The translations under genes and the position numbers were made by a program. Positions 25,886-39,599 of a stretch of DNA of 64,000 nt are shown piece after piece (position 1 is the stretch's first letter; the number at the start of each line of letters is the position of its first letter). Source of the DNA: Cardinalis cardinalis (lineage: Eukaryota > Chordata > Aves > Passeriformes > Cardinalidae); the NCBI GenBank assembly GCA_014549065.1, contig JACDOX010000265.1, forward strand, positions 186,001 to 250,000, written 5' to 3'. The notes below the pieces were generated by a model. It worked only from the letters and a program-made list of their open reading frames with translations. It was not told the origin of the DNA and searched no databases.

Positions 25886-28800
25886 AAGTGTAACATAGCA
25901 TTTTATACCCATGTGTTCAGGTTAGGGGAAAATATTGAGTCATTTTGCATGCAGAATCTAGTTATAGCTGTATCTCAACTTCAACCTGGCTGATAACATT
26001 AACTATGCAAACAGTGAACATCTTCTACAAGAAAAATGTCTCAATTCAATAAAAGCCAAATCAAACAAAGATCCCTGAAGAAATTAACTGGAAGTGAAAA
26101 ATACCAGTGCTTCATTAGTACAGAATTAAAGTTTCTAGATGATGTCTTGTAGNGTGTCACAAAAGTTCAGTTCATTAAAATGCAGGTTTCTGAAAACCAA
26201 CACAATGACATCCAGAAAATATTGGTGTCCAATTTTATCATTTCCAGTAAATGCCCCTGACACAATAAGCAGTTTAGACATAGCTTCTGTGCTATGACAC
26301 TTTGAAGTGTGCTGAAAAGGAAGGTGCCTACAGTTGCCCTGCAGTCAAATGCTGTGGGTGAATTTAGACCGTACAATNGAGCACAGTGTAGTTTCCAAGG
26401 CTTGCAAAGATGAGAGCCAATATAGCTGCAGAACCACTGCAGTCTGGAGAGAAAAGATTTATTATTTTGGTGCAGGATTGTGTGAATGAAGCTGTATTTC
26501 TTCCAGACTGAACCTGGCTTGTATCCAGACATTTTGAAGCCCACTGCAGAATTTCAGAGGGTCACATTAGTGAGTATAAAGGCCCCACAGACATCCCCTT
26601 AGTTTAGTCTACACAGATACAAAAAATCTTTCCTGTCCAAATTACTTCTATTCCTTAAATCTACTTATCCTCATAGTCTGCAACTTTTCTTGCAGCTGAA
26701 AGGCTTGACATACCATCTGCTAATCTTAACTGACCTAAAGATAGATTTTGGCCCTCAAAATTATAACAAATGCACCTTGCAAAAATGCCTGAATATTTAT
26801 TATGTTATATATATTATTTTCTTGCAGAGCACTAAAATAACATTGTCTTGATCAAATTCATTGTAGAGTCATCAAAATATGAGGCTGAAATTTCCAAAAT
26901 ATTTAAATCTTACTTATGTAAAGACATCAGGAGAAGTCCAGGGTAGAGGTCTAATAATTAATTCGTGTATTCTGCAGCTATCACTGGGTGTATTGTGTTC
27001 TCTGTGAAATTGTGAGGACAATAAGACTAAAAATAGCATTATGACTGATAATCTCTTGACTTTATTTCATACCTTTTATATAAAGCTGTGAATCTGTGAT
27101 GTTGTAAGCAAAGTAGCAAGTCTGCAACAAAGCAGTCCTAAATTTGCATATTTATAGAAACTGTTAGCGTTTTTTGCAAACTATCAAGGATTCAATAATA
27201 TGCATATTGGTGTTTCAGTTTAATTATATTTGCAACCATTGTGTATATTTAGGATCATTTCAGTAATCTATTATAAATAAGGATTTTCACCTAGGCTTAC
27301 TGAAGACATTGCAGTATGCAAAATAATGGATACTTAGTTTTTAACTGCTGCTGAAACAGGATATACTAAAATTCTTTCAAGGCAAAACAAGCATTTGGTT
27401 ATATGTATGTAACATTTATTTCTATAATTCATTTATCACAAATAAGAGGTATGAAAATATTCTTTCAGGAAACACAGTAAAGGAAGAAAAAAAGTTACAT
27501 TAAAATTCAAAATTTAAGTGCAAAGCTAAGTCACATGATGAATAGATAAGGTACCAACACAGGGGAATGACTGCACAACCCACAGGCACAGCTGGGAAGG
27601 TCTGGTTGAAGCAGAGACGTCTGGATGCTGACTAAATCGCTCTTACTTTATTTGGTAGTCAGGTTGCTTCTTGCTGCATGGGAAAAAAAATAATCTTGCA
27701 TTACATTCTCTAAGGCCTGTGACAACATTTTATTAAATGCANGGGTTGCCTGAGACATTCTCCTTCAGACTGTACCTTCAGCAGGGAGTTCTCAAGGAGT
27801 AAGCAGTTCTCAGCATTCTGCAGAGGGACTGACAGTAGATCTGTATTCCTTCCTTCCTCTGGCCACATCCTTGTAGAGCACAGCACATACAGTCAAGGGA
27901 ACAATAATGTCCTCATTTCCTCCACAGCCTGCAGCTGACTGACAGATCATTATCTATCTCTGCAAGTTCTGCATATCTCCACCTAACATATCTTTACTTT
28001 CATGAATAAATTACAAGAGGCAGCTCAGCCCTGTCATACCCGCGCTTCACACTGAGAGAGCCTGGAGAGCACAGTCACTTCATTGGAAGAGACATTATTA
28101 GAAATGAATCCCCAAATGTGGCAGTTTTGGCTCTTAAAGGCTAAGGAGCAAAAGTCAACATAACCTGTGACTGGCCTTGACTATTTGTTAGCCTTCTGTG
28201 ATTCATAGAGTTTTGTCATCAAATAAGTTGAATTTTGATAAGAGAGTTGATATTTTTTTCTATCATGTATATTCCCAGCTCTAAGATAGATAGAATTATT
28301 CTGTGAGTCTTGAATATCTAAAATGTTCCCATATATTGTATGTATGAGCTGTATATTTCTCCACTGAACTTAATCACTTCAAAAAAGGAAAAAATATGGA
28401 AATTAATATAATAATTACTTTTTATAATTTTTCCCCACTTAGAATGNTTTGTGTTTATTTGTTTCCAGGTGATTTTAAGTAAATAGAGTTCTGTTGACTG
28501 CTTTCCTGAAAGTGAACTCCTTTAGGTTCCATCATCCATCATCTATGAGGCAAAAACATCTTTTAAATAATCACTTAGTTTCTGCCAAATCATATGGGCT
28601 CTAATAAACTCTCACATGGCTTAGATCCACACTGCTGTCTTTCAGAATGCTACCTTAATTTTGATGTTCCCTGTAGCAAAACCAGTATTANAGCTTGTAT
28701 TAAAGACCAGTTAGCCCATATAGTAATCAAGACTAAATACTAACAAATCCCAGTTGAAGTGGGATAATNAGGGATAGATTAACCTGTCTAAACTAACAAT

Positions 28801-28964
28801 TTCTATAACAAGAGAGCTGGAGGACAATTACCAAATAGTGAAAAAGCAAAATNTGTGTGAAAATGATTGAGAAGATGGGGAATAAACAAAATACAAAAGG
28901 CAAAAGAAGATTAAGTTATGTTCAAGACACAGAAGATGGAATCAGATTTTGTTTTACAATGCTA
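25886..28964. other. Non-coding DNA, nothing assigned
   Basis: A 125-codon minus-strand frame at 26167-26544 has one N codon and no recognisable domain. 27550-28200 is less AT-rich and could hold an old repeat or conserved element. 26980-27300 is AT-rich single-copy sequence. Confidence 0.5.
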
Positions 28965-29750
28965 TCTTCCAGGTTTGAGAGATGGGCCTGTGCAAACCTC
29001 ATGAAGTTTAACAGTGTAAGGTCCTGCGCCTGGCTGGGGCAACCCAAAGCAAAAATACAGGCTGGGAGAGGAATGGATTGAGAGCAGATGTAGAGAGAGG
29101 GATTTGGGGATGTTGCTGGATGAGAAACTCAATGTGACCCAACATTGTGCATTTGCAGTCCAGAAAGCCAACTGNGTCCTGGANTGCTAATCTAAAGAAA
29201 CACGGCCAGCATGTCCAGGGCGGATTCTGCCCCTCTGTTCTCCTCCCCTGAGACCCTCTCTGATGTTCTTCATCCTGCTCTGGGGACTCCAGTATATGAA
29301 GGTGATGAGCCTGTAGGAGTGAGTCCAGAGGAGGGACATGAAGATGATCAGGGAGCTGGAGAACTTCTCCTATGAGGACAGGCTGAGTATCTTCAGCCTG
29401 AAACAGAGAAGGCTCCAGGGAGACCCTGTCACAGTCTACAGGAAAGCTGGGAAGGGACTTTTTGCAAGAGATTTTCATGATAGGACAGGAGGGCATGGCT
29501 TTAAACTGAGAGAGGATAGGTTTAGCTTAGATATCAGGAAGAAATTGCCTACTGTGAGGGNGGCAAGGCACTGAAATAGGATTCCCAGAGAGATCATGGA
29601 GTCCATGTCTGTGGAAGTCTTCAAGGATTTGGATGTTGGATGGAGTTTTGAGAAACCTTGTCTAGTGGAAGATGTCCCTGCCCACAGTAGGGGGCTTGGA
29701 ATTAAATGATCTTTAGGGTCCACTCTAATACAAACCAGTCTTTGAATTTA
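28965..29750 (+). mobile_element. CR1 LINE fragment, 5'-truncated, plus strand
   Basis: CR1 ORF2 C-terminal region and 3' UTR. The frame near 28970 reads ERWACANLMKFN, matching the conserved CR1 block. Next come 'gacaggctgag' and 'agagaaggctccagggagacc' (29380-29425). The 3' UTR block 'tttagcttagatatcaggaagaaatt' (29521) and 'ggcaaggcactgaaataggatt' follow, and the tail is 'atgatctttagggtcc' (29706-29721). Stops and indels break it. It differs in subfamily from the copies at 24911 and 43562. Confidence 0.9.
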
Positions 29751-31356
29751 CAATTGCATNGTTGTCTGATTTAGGACCTTTGCACAAAAAGGAAGTTCAC
29801 AACTGAAAGTTATCTTGAATCAAGGAAAGAGGAGATGAATAGAGGAAAATATTGTCATTCTGAAAGAAGTTTTAAATTTAATTTCATCTCAGAAAATTAT
29901 TTTGTGCTTTGTCTTTTGCTTACACTAGCAGCACAGCAAAAAAACCTTTAGCTATTTCAGAAGAGATTATATATTTTAATGTTATTTTGAAATCTTAAAT
30001 GCCTTTATTTTGTTACAGTGTAGTATAAATCATCAGAACTGGAAAATAAATTGCAGTAAAAAGTCTAATAATATTGGAGTAAAATATTTTNATTTTGTTC
30101 ATGAAATTTATGAGCTATATATCATGCAATCCTTTTTCTGTAAATCATGTTGTCGAACTTTGACATTTTCTCTCAAAGAAGGAAGCTTTTAGATAAAACA
30201 GTCCTTCTTGATGGACAGCTTCTTCATCAAAAAGAAAATTCAATTTAATTTTGCTGTAGGAGTTGTACACNCAAATTAGCTCAGAACTAGGAATAAGGAC
30301 ATGTTATGCTTGCTTGAATATTGATGGGACTGGAGACAAAACCCATTTCAAAATGAGAAATAAATAATTATAAAAACATATCAAATAGTTAATGTTGCTT
30401 CTGATTTAGCAGCAATGTTTCTTGTATGTTAAACATTAATACTTTTGAATGTATTAATTGAATCTGAATNTAGTGATTAGAGATTGTTGCTGTAGGTGTG
30501 TCCTATGATCAGTGGAACCATGAATTTTATCATATGCATTCCCAGCAACTCTGATTTACTTCATGCCTCTTCCTTGGAGATTCTTTCTAAGGTTTTATTG
30601 GAATCCTTCATCCACAGTAATTGCCACTTAACATTGAGATTGTGAGCCATGCCCCAGCTGAGTTTTTTCTTGCCCTGTGTAGTCATCAAGGAAAAAACCA
30701 CTTTTTTACAGGCTTCCTTAAGTTGTGTCATAATACTTATAAAGAATAAAACCCAGTAACATGCAATTCATATTCATAAGGCAGAATATACTTTGGGGCA
30801 CAGTTCTTGTGTTACATTCCATATCCAGCATGTCCTTGNTCAGCAAGGATAGTAAAGAGAAGCAGTTTATATTTTGATTTTTCTAACTGAAAAATTTATT
30901 GTTCCTGTAAAATTCTTCTAAGTGGCTAGAATCACCCTAAGGGAAGGATATAGACTTTCCTAAGCCTGAAATGTGCCACAAAATTTTGCTTAAATTCTGC
31001 TGAATTTAAAGGTTTNTATTTATTATCCTTGATACATGATCAAATAATTTAAAAGTAATTTTATTTTTAAAATTTTATTTTTAAAAGAAAATATTATCAT
31101 TTTGTTTTTAAATGTATGTGTTAAGAGGTCTGAAACATTTCTATCAGGAATTCTTATTGTGGGATGTTGGGATATCAGAACTTCTTCTGAAAATTTTTAG
31201 TAGAAATATGTATTAACAGTTTGGATAAAATACAATCTACTCTGAATTTGCACCTACTGGTGACTATAACTCTCATGTACAAGCTAAAGGAAACCATACA
31301 ACAAAATGTAGAGACAAATCAACTGTTCAAGGGAAAATCAATATCTCCTTGAAAAT
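29751..31356. other. AT-rich non-coding DNA, nothing assigned
   Basis: No element was recognised; frames are below about 60 codons. Confidence 0.55.
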
Positions 31357-31425
31357 TGCAGCTNTTTAATCTGTTTTGTGNTACAGTCTTAATCTGCAGC
31401 TGTTTAATCTGTTTTGTGCTGCAGT
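31357..31425. repeat. 31-bp direct duplication
   Basis: TGCAGCTNTTTAATCTGTTT... at 31357-31387 is repeated at 31395-31425 with a 7-base spacer. The only differences are one base and two N positions. It is a recent local duplication. Confidence 0.85.
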
Positions 31426-31611
31426 TTTTCAGTACTGTAGCATATTAGTATCTCTCTACTTGACTCTCTAGACATGGCACATTATATCTTGGAAACCTCA
31501 GAGATTTCAAGACCTGAATCTAGAAGTAGAGAAGCACTGAGCTGTCTGTGCTTATTGTCAGAGAATTACTGTTCTTAAATACAAGTCATGAATTATCCTT
31601 CCCAGAGNAGT
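31426..31611. other. Unassigned, possibly decayed CR1
   Basis: Sequence directly upstream of the CR1 tail; no clear CR1 landmarks. Confidence 0.3.
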
Positions 31612-31680
31612 CCTGCCAGGAGTGAATCATGTTCTTAAGGGTTTTTTACAACCTAAATGATTCTATGATTCTGTGATTTT
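31612..31680 (+). mobile_element. CR1 3'-terminal fragment, plus strand
   Basis: A short 3' UTR remnant ending 'caacctaaatgattctatgattctgtgatt', which contains the octamer-like terminal repeat of avian CR1. No ORF2 sequence is recognisable upstream. Confidence 0.75.
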
Positions 31681-32671
31681 GCAAGAAGCCCAAACACTGA
31701 CAGTGGAGAAGAGAATAAGATGAGTTCAAAGAGGAAGTACTGGTTTCTTGTGAAGTTTTAAGGAAGCTTTTCAAGACAATTTGTATCTTAAGGGAAAAGG
31801 GAATAAAAATATAGAAAATAATTATGAATCTAATATTTTTTTCGTTGACTGAGAACTAGTTTTACATTTAGCTAAATNAAATAAATGGCATATTTATTCA
31901 ATCTATTGGTCTGTGAATAAGAATGACTATAGTATATTTGTCTGATCTAATTTGCATTGTTTGAAAGGNTGGCATTTATGGTTCAGCAGGAATTCAGATA
32001 AAGCTGGTTAAATGATATGCTGGACCAGGCCAACAGATTCTGCTTCATGTCATATCCTTAGGCTTTAAATTTCCTGTTGAGTTATGATACAATCCATTCC
32101 TCTCTGACATTCCACATTAGTGTAACACAGCAATTGAACAATTTCCCTCCTTTTCCTTTTTTCAGCATTCTGTTTTAGGAAGCAAACTCAAAGGCAGCTG
32201 TGCTGGCTGGAGGCTCCCATGTTATCCAAATACAGCCATTAACTCAGGATGGTCACTGGAGGCTGGATGTCAGGATCACACACTGCAGGTCAGTGCAGGG
32301 TACAGGCCACATGCATCTACACTTTGTGGCTAAATAAAAATTTGATTGCAATTAAAGAAAAGATTTTGAGCAAATATTCATTTCCCTCAAGCTCTGAAAA
32401 ACTTAGATTGTAAGGAAGACTTTAAAGTCCTAACATTTTGGAATTTTTAATCTCCTCCTCCTTTCCCTTTTGTTCATCAGTTCTTGGGGCTTTTCCAGGT
32501 TTTTGAGGAATCTTGGGTTTGTTTGGGTTTTTTGTTTGTTTGTTTGTTTGTGGTTCTTTTTGTCTTGTTTTGTTTTTTTTAACTGCTGTATTTCTTCTTN
32601 TCTGCTTGTATGCAATTTCAATTTAATATGGGAAAAGAAGCTTGTGGCTTTTCTGTCTCCAAAATGTGCTG
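31681..32671. other. Non-coding DNA with a (TTTG)n run
   Basis: (TTTG)n lies at about 32530-32551. 32160-32330 is less AT-rich and unassigned. Confidence 0.5.
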
Positions 32672-32760
32672 TTCTTGTCAATTCATATATATATTGTAGT
32701 GTTTATATAATCCATATATATATTGTAGTCTTGTCAATATATATATATATTGTAGTGTTA
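32672..32760. repeat. AT-rich minisatellite, about three units
   Basis: Three imperfect units share the core CATATATATATTGTAGT or ATATATATATATTGTAGT, and two also carry CTTGTCAAT upstream. The units differ in the length of the TA run, as expected from slippage. Confidence 0.8.
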
Positions 32761-33335
32761 AAAAAACTTATTTAGTTACAAACATCATTGGCTAAAGAAA
32801 AAGAAACACTTACCCACACACTAGCTTGAGCAGTTATTATTGTCCTAAACTTTAGATCATTCCTACACAGAAGACCAACTTCAGCCCAGAAGAAGATTAT
32901 TCCAACATCGCTAGAAGAAAAAAAGTTGGGTCATACAGTTATCTTTTACATAATAAAAAAAATTATATCTTATAAAACTATGAAAATATTTGGTTTGTGA
33001 TTTCTTTTTTGCATTACTTCTAGANTTTTGTTTAATCCATAAGTGAGCAGGTGGGAAGAGTTAACACTTCCCATTCACTCTTCAGCAATTACAGNAGTGC
33101 CATATTTCAAACATCACTATTTTGCTAGTCCAGGTATTCTACATGAATTCTCAGTTAAAGACATAAAAATAGATTATTTCTAAAACTCTTGTGGAAGGAA
33201 TCCTGGAAGGAAGGATATTGGTGTAGTCAAGCTGGAAGATGAAGGAGTGCTGGCATCAGCATCTTTCCTTGTGCTTGTACAATCACAAGAGAATATTGTG
33301 NATGAATTTACTTTTACTGCCATGAGTAAGGAGCA
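32761..33335. other. Non-coding DNA, nothing assigned
   Basis: No element was recognised. Confidence 0.5.
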
Positions 33336-33397
33336 AATTCTCTGAAATTGAATATTGAAATTCTCTGAAATTGAAATTGAAATTCTCTGAAATGGAA
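33336..33397. repeat. Short tandem duplication (AAATTCTCTGAAATTGAA, three copies)
   Basis: The unit occurs at about 33336, 33359 and 33380, separated by partial copies of ATTGAA. It lies inside a 155-codon minus-strand frame (33180-33647) that has no known domain and owes part of its length to this repeat. Confidence 0.75.
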
Positions 33398-36300
33398 TAA
33401 CTGAAGAACAATAACTCAAGAGATGGAAGATCATGCCAAGCTCATTTCTCTGCTGTGACAGCCAACATTTGCTATCATCTCTTTTGCTGACCAGACTTGA
33501 TCCTACAGTAATTCCATTCATTCTGTTCCTGGTAGAATGCTGTCCTAGACTGCCACATTGGTGGTGAGAAATCTTCCATCTTAATAATAATCTGATAATT
33601 TTGTGCATAGTTATCTCTTCAGATTTTTTGGTCTTTGTGTTTCTCATCCTAGAGAACTCATGAGGAATTAAACTGTATTCACTCTTGATCTTCTTTTCCT
33701 AACCAAGATATTTCTATTTCTTTTAGTGTCCTTCCAAAAAACNTCATCTATTTAACTGACCATTCTAGTAACCATCCTTTTATTGTACTCCAGCCTGAAT
33801 TAATCTTATTGGTACAAAAGAAAGAGGACACACTAGTTTCTCTTACCTTCTTCAGTTCCATTGACCAAAACNACTGGGAAGCTGAAGCGCTGAAGAATAG
33901 CAAAAGTGATAGTAAATTCAGAGGTAAATATCCGCTCTGAACTCACAGCACCTGCTTTTACTGCTAACTAAAAGTAGAGTGTGGCTGCCATGCATATCCA
34001 CAAACCAGCCCTCAAAACCTCTACATTTTACCAGAAATTAGTAGGAGCCATAAACATTAGACGCTGTTTAGAATGAATAACAACTCCTCCAATAAATCCT
34101 TCATCAACATTCTATCCAGCAATTTCTGAAAACAATATCACAATATCAAAAATAGNGCTTAAAAATTTATTTTCTTCAGACACATATATAAAGCTGTGTG
34201 TTTTAATTCTGAANCAAAACTTGCTAATAAGGCGCTAATGATAGCTGGTTCTGTGTTAGACTAAATTGTTTTCAATTCCTCTGAACAATATCAGCTCTGC
34301 TCAGTAATATAATTTCAGTAATTGACAATAATACAATAAGGTAATAGAATAATATAGTAATAAGATAATTGGCATNGATGTTCTGAATTACTAAGTTGAT
34401 GTTCCTCTCAGTAATTATTATTTTAAGATTTTTTTTAATTTCCATGTACTCAAGGAATTTGAAATATCATTCAGATTATAAAGAACTGAAATTTCNGCTA
34501 GATTGATTGTAGCTAATTCAAACATTTCTATACTTATATATATATATATCCATAAGTGTACTTGGAAATGTAAATATGGCANATTTGCATACAATTTAAG
34601 TACTTTTGGCATAGCATTTCAATGTAGGTGGATACACATGCACATATAAAATAATATTTGAACACTCAATATCAACACTCAGCAAGGTAGACAGGGGAAA
34701 CAGTGGTAAATTCTGTGTCAAAGCACTAGATTCAGGTGGATGGGATTCTCAGAGACAGGAAAAACCAAACAGGAGCTGAACATACATGGATACCATCAAA
34801 AGAAATGATGAGTTCTTGCATTGGGTGACTCCTTTAAGGGTCACTAAGTTGTTCATCTGTCAGCCTGACAGGGAGTCCTGAGAGAAGAAGTTGTCCAAAA
34901 TCAAGGCATCTATTTAAAGTTAAGGGCCTAGATGACTTTTACTAACAGACAAATGCATCTGAATGGAACTGACCCATTCACTATAAACTGAGAAAANTAA
35001 TATTGGAAAAAATTGCCTTCTGAAAATTTTTTATTTATCTTTTTTATNTAGACAACCACTGAACTTAAAATATTCTTACAGCTTTAAGTAAGGAGTTGAA
35101 TTAATCCCTGAGCTTTAAGATGGGTGATGAATTTTCTCTGTAGAAAAGCTAGAATATGGTCAGGAAAAAAGAAAACAAAGAATGAAAGAATCAAATAAAA
35201 GGATGAGGGGAGCTAGAGAAGAAAGAGGAGGTGAGTGAAGGGTAACAGTGGTCTAAGGAACCCTCCAGTGTTTACTGTCTGGAGTGAGAATGAAGAGAGA
35301 AAATCAGGCAGTGGTACACTCAAAATTGGAGTGAGTGGACCATGATTTAGTGGAAGGGCCCCCTTTTAAAAAGAAAAGACAACTTGGAAAATGATTACAG
35401 TAAAAATTGACTGAAAGGAAAATTCATGTGAGTCAGATGAGTAGGAGATAAAGAGATTAATAGAAAATACCCATACATAAATGGATTTTCCAGAGNTGCT
35501 GTATGAAAGAAATATATATAATCCCATTTAACTAGTAAGGGATTAATTTTTCTTTAACCTTTAGCTTTTAGTAATTCTTAGTCTGACATACAGTGCCACA
35601 GGATAAAATTAATCTCATCCAGTCTTATCCTCCTGAAATTTAGACATCTAGTTTAAGCAAGTACTATCTATATGATGGTGTAGCAAATGCCAAAGAGTAA
35701 TCTAAGATGCTTTTGTTCAGCTAATCTTTGCTAAGATTGTTCCCATCCCCTACACAGAGGTGTCAGACATACTTCATAATTCTGAGAGTAAATCTGAAAA
35801 ACAAATATTATTTTCTATTTTAAGACAAAATCTAGATTTATGGTATCATACCTGTAATGTTGAGGCGATTTAATTAATTTGCAAAGAATATAAAAACTTT
35901 CTGGGGAAAAAGAATTATGAAATTCTTTATTTGGGTACATATCCAATACCAAATCTTTCAAGGAAAATTATGCCAGTGCTATTCCCCATCTGGAAATCTC
36001 TTGCCAATTTTTTTTCTACACTAGGCATTTCATATCCCTTTTTGTTCACGTCCTTTCTAGTCCTCGTTGTCACACAATATATCAGCTACACTTCAGGTGA
36101 GATCCAAAGATGTCTGCATAATAAAAACTAATTTGTAGAAATTACAGTTCAATCAATTTATAATTAGGATAGATAGGAGAGAAAGAAAGAAGAATAAGAA
36201 GGTCCGTGTGTTCCCACTCTTACAGTTTAGGAACAGCATGACTAATTCTGTGTACATCTTGCAGCACAGTCCTCTGTCAGTGACGGTTATTTAAAAGGCA

Positions 36301-37689
36301 GGGGTAAATTAGCTGGTGAGAAATGGTGCTATTAAACTGAAATGAGTAGTACAGCAGAAACAAAGACAAGAAAGNAGTGGAGTTGTGTGACTGTGCCTCT
36401 AAGTGTGCCACAGGAGCACGCGTGCGGAGAATGGCCTCAGTCATGGTGAATTCACTGCTGGATGCAATCCCATGCAGAAAGTATTTCTGTACAGAGATGA
36501 AGCTAACACGGCCTTACAGTGCAACACTTGTTACAGCTAATTACCAACGTGATCCTAAGAGTTGAGTCAATTTTGCTTTTCAAGGCAGTTCTGTTATGAC
36601 TGGCACTGCTNAGGGCAAAGGTAGCTTGAGAGGCTCATTCAGGATTGTAAAGAAGCCTGTGACAGAGANTAAAGGTGATCCTGTTTCTGTTCCTCTGTGT
36701 GATCTCTCAGCCATGAGAGTTTTGTGAACTCCCTGAGATGCTGGCATATTTAAATGCTAGTCAACCNCATGAATGCCTTTCTTTTTTTAATGACTACACA
36801 AAAATTACAGTCTACCTTTGGTACAGAACTGTGTGTAAGATCTTGTTTTCACTCNGGAAAAGCACTATTTTAAACTATTAATGCAAACAAAAATTCAGTA
36901 ATGTACATCTAGATGAAATTCCCAAAATAATGACCAAAATTTTTCAAAACCACTAAAAGGTTTATTGTTGATATCAACCACTTCAATTTTCCAGAACTCC
37001 TCATCAATTTCAACTAAGTTGACATTTTTTAGTTTTTAATTGCTCTTAAAAATCTATAAAGCATCAATTATAATTTGTTCAGTTTTCTTCTTTCTTAGTA
37101 TTTTAAAACATCTCAATACTGGAAAGCCTCAAATACATTTTATGCATGCCAGAGTTTGATTTTTTCACATAATTAAAGGCATAACTAATGTTAATTTACT
37201 TGTATAAACCATTTTCTACAATGACATGCAGGTATGATTATTAATATTAATTTTTAAAAAGACTTTCCAGTTTCTATGGTCTCCATTTTCTCTCTCATCT
37301 GTTCCTCCTTTCTCAAACAACAGTCTCAAAAAAATAAAACCTGGATATGGAAATGTAAATCAGCTATATTGAATTTCTTAATCTTATTAAAGCCATGGTA
37401 TGTTAAATANTTTTATGAAAGATTACATTGGCTAAGTCAAGACTTTATTTGGCAGACTCTCAAACTGCTCATCAGAGGACCATCTATCAACCATGGAACA
37501 GCTTAGGCAGAAAACAACTGAAACATTGAGTCATACAGGGACATCTTCATACTCAGTAATATAATGAGTGCAGCCTCCTGCAAGAAAACTTGAAGTATTG
37601 TTCTTCCTAGTAACATTACAAAAAATGTCAAAGGTTGCTTTATAGGGTTGATCCATTGGGGCTACTCAGTAAAACTGCACCTGGATGGT
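33398..37689. other. AT-rich non-coding DNA, nothing assigned
   Basis: (TA)n lies at 34534-34549. 36370-36600 stands out as less AT-rich, with several CpGs (near GCACGCGTGCGGAG) and a 62-codon plus-strand frame with no recognised domain. It may be a conserved non-coding element or an old repeat. Confidence 0.5.
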
Positions 37690-38236
37690 AGCAGGAGAAT
37701 GAACTACAGTTTCCCTTCTTCAGGTGCCCAACTTGCCATTTTTCATAAACTTGTACATGGTCAGTTCAATCTGATTAGCAAAGACATATTTTGAGAGGAG
37801 TGCGTTATATCTGGCTCAGATGGAGCTCCTTTTTCATAGCAGCCCATATGGGGCTGTGTATTTTAGATTTCTGACCTGCTTCTTGCTCTGCCTACACAAT
37901 GAGTAGGCTGGGGATGTGCAAGATGCTGGGAAGGGACACAGAGAGGGCAGCTGACCCAAACTAGCCAGAGAGATATTCCATAACATAATGATGAACAATA
38001 AAACTGTGTCAAGTTTGGGTTGATGGGATTTTCCCAAAGTAGCTGTTTCTTGGGGACTGACTGGGCATAAAATTGTTCATGAAAGATGGTGAATGATTGC
38101 CTTTGCATAACTTCTGGGGTTTTTTCATTTTTTTTCTTTTCTTATACTTATTACACTATCCTTATCTCAATCTATTTCAACACAGNGGAGTAGTGAGCAA
38201 GAGACCGGATGAGGGCTTGGTTGCCAGCTGGAGTCA
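37690..38236 (+). mobile_element. Avian ERVL-type LTR, plus strand
   Basis: Recognised from 'gggaagggacacagagagggcagctgacccaaact' (37930), 'gagatattccataacat' (37969), 'aacaataaaactg' (37995), 'ttggggactgactgggca' (38051), the pyrimidine stretch ending 'ctatccttatctca' (38156), and the 3' end 'gagcaagagaccgg...ttggttgccagctggagtcaa...cagcaca' ending at 38236. This order matches a widespread bird LTR whose 3' end normally reads GTTAAACCACGACA-like. It is moderately diverged. The 5' boundary is uncertain, and no matching target duplication was found. No adjoining gag/pol was seen. Confidence 0.8.
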
Positions 38237-39599
38237 ATACAGCACAGATGACAAGGAAAAATTAGTCTTTAACATTCTGATAAAAAAATAAAAATAGCTG
38301 GAAGGTGAAGCTAGGGTGGGAAAAAATATAGAAGAAAGAAAAAAAACCCCAAAAAACATACTGCTCATGAGAATTCGTAGCATGAGATTTACGGTCTTCA
38401 CATCAGTGCTGTAAACTAATGAAACAATTTTGCTAGGGATATACTGGAATTTTCTTAATATGCATTTACTGAATCCAGATTTAAGGTCTGTGTACTTTTC
38501 CACCAGAGTCACAGAACTGTTGTTAGAATCACTTCTTAAAATTATAGAGCCTGAACTTAGCAGGAAATTACAATAAATTCCTTCTCGTATTATTAATGAT
38601 CCTGGGTTTTCTCAAATGCATATCAGCACTAGGTGTGGAATGGTATTAGAGACAATTCAGGTCACACAGTTATTCTCTTAATCACTATCACATATATTGA
38701 ATGTTTCTGCAGCTGCTCGCAAAATATTACTTATCTCTTGGCAGAATTTCACAATGGTAGACTGAAGTATGATAAATTATATTTCTTCTCCTTTGATTAT
38801 TCAGGGTACTGATAACCCTTTGTTAGTTTTACTATAGAGTCATCATTTGGTGTGAACCACAGTATTTGTGAGTCATAGAAATTTTATGTATCACGCAAAT
38901 TTGTTTCCTCAGCAGATAAAGGAAATACTATTGCTAATGCTTCTGATGGTGCCTCTAAAAATGTTTAGCTGGGGAGTATCACAGCATGATCTACAGTGAA
39001 CTTGCGTGTTCACAAGGTGTGTTTGGTGCAACACAGGTTTTGAAGAATAATCCCTTCTATTGAAAGATCATTATCAGTTATTCAACATCAAGACAATACT
39101 AACAATTGTCTTCATTTAATATATTAAGAATTTATTTAGACTATTTAGTAATTATGTACTGGAAAAGAGAAGAAAAAAAGGTAAAATAATTCCAAAACAC
39201 CTTGTAACTTGCTGATGTGAATCTTTTGACACTCCGTACAAGATGCCACAGCTTATCCAGGTAAGTTTAAGGACAGCCTTTAAAATCTTCACAGATACAT
39301 GAATACATAGGAACTTTGAACATATTTCCTGAACCTGCTTTTCAACTCAAAAAGCCTGCTTCACTAATGTGATGGAATACAGAACACAACTACACCACTA
39401 CTTCTCATCATTCTCTGCACAAAAAAGAATCATAGGACAGTACGGATGCCAGGGCCTTCCAATTTCCTCTAACTGCAACACTCATTCCTCAGACCTCCCT
39501 AGTGCCAGTCAGGGTGGTAGTCAGAATAAAAGAATGAAGTTAAGTCTGGGAAAAGAGAGGAGTGAGGGAAAGGTGTTTTAGTGTTTGTTCTTGTTTCTT
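38237..39599. other. Non-coding DNA, nothing assigned
   Basis: No element was recognised. Confidence 0.5.

Noticed and set aside
26167..26544. 125-codon minus-strand frame
   Set aside because: No family resemblance seen, includes an N codon; the length is plausible by chance in 64 kb.
29008..29496. 162-codon minus-strand frame
   Set aside because: It is antisense to a plus-strand CR1 and so a shadow of transposon sequence.
33336..33397. CRISPR-like repeat array
   Set aside because: The units are contiguous or overlapping, there are no regular spacers, and the genome is a bird's.
33180..33647. 155-codon minus-strand frame
   Set aside because: No domain, one N codon, and part of its length comes from the AAATTCTCTGAAATTGAA tandem repeat.
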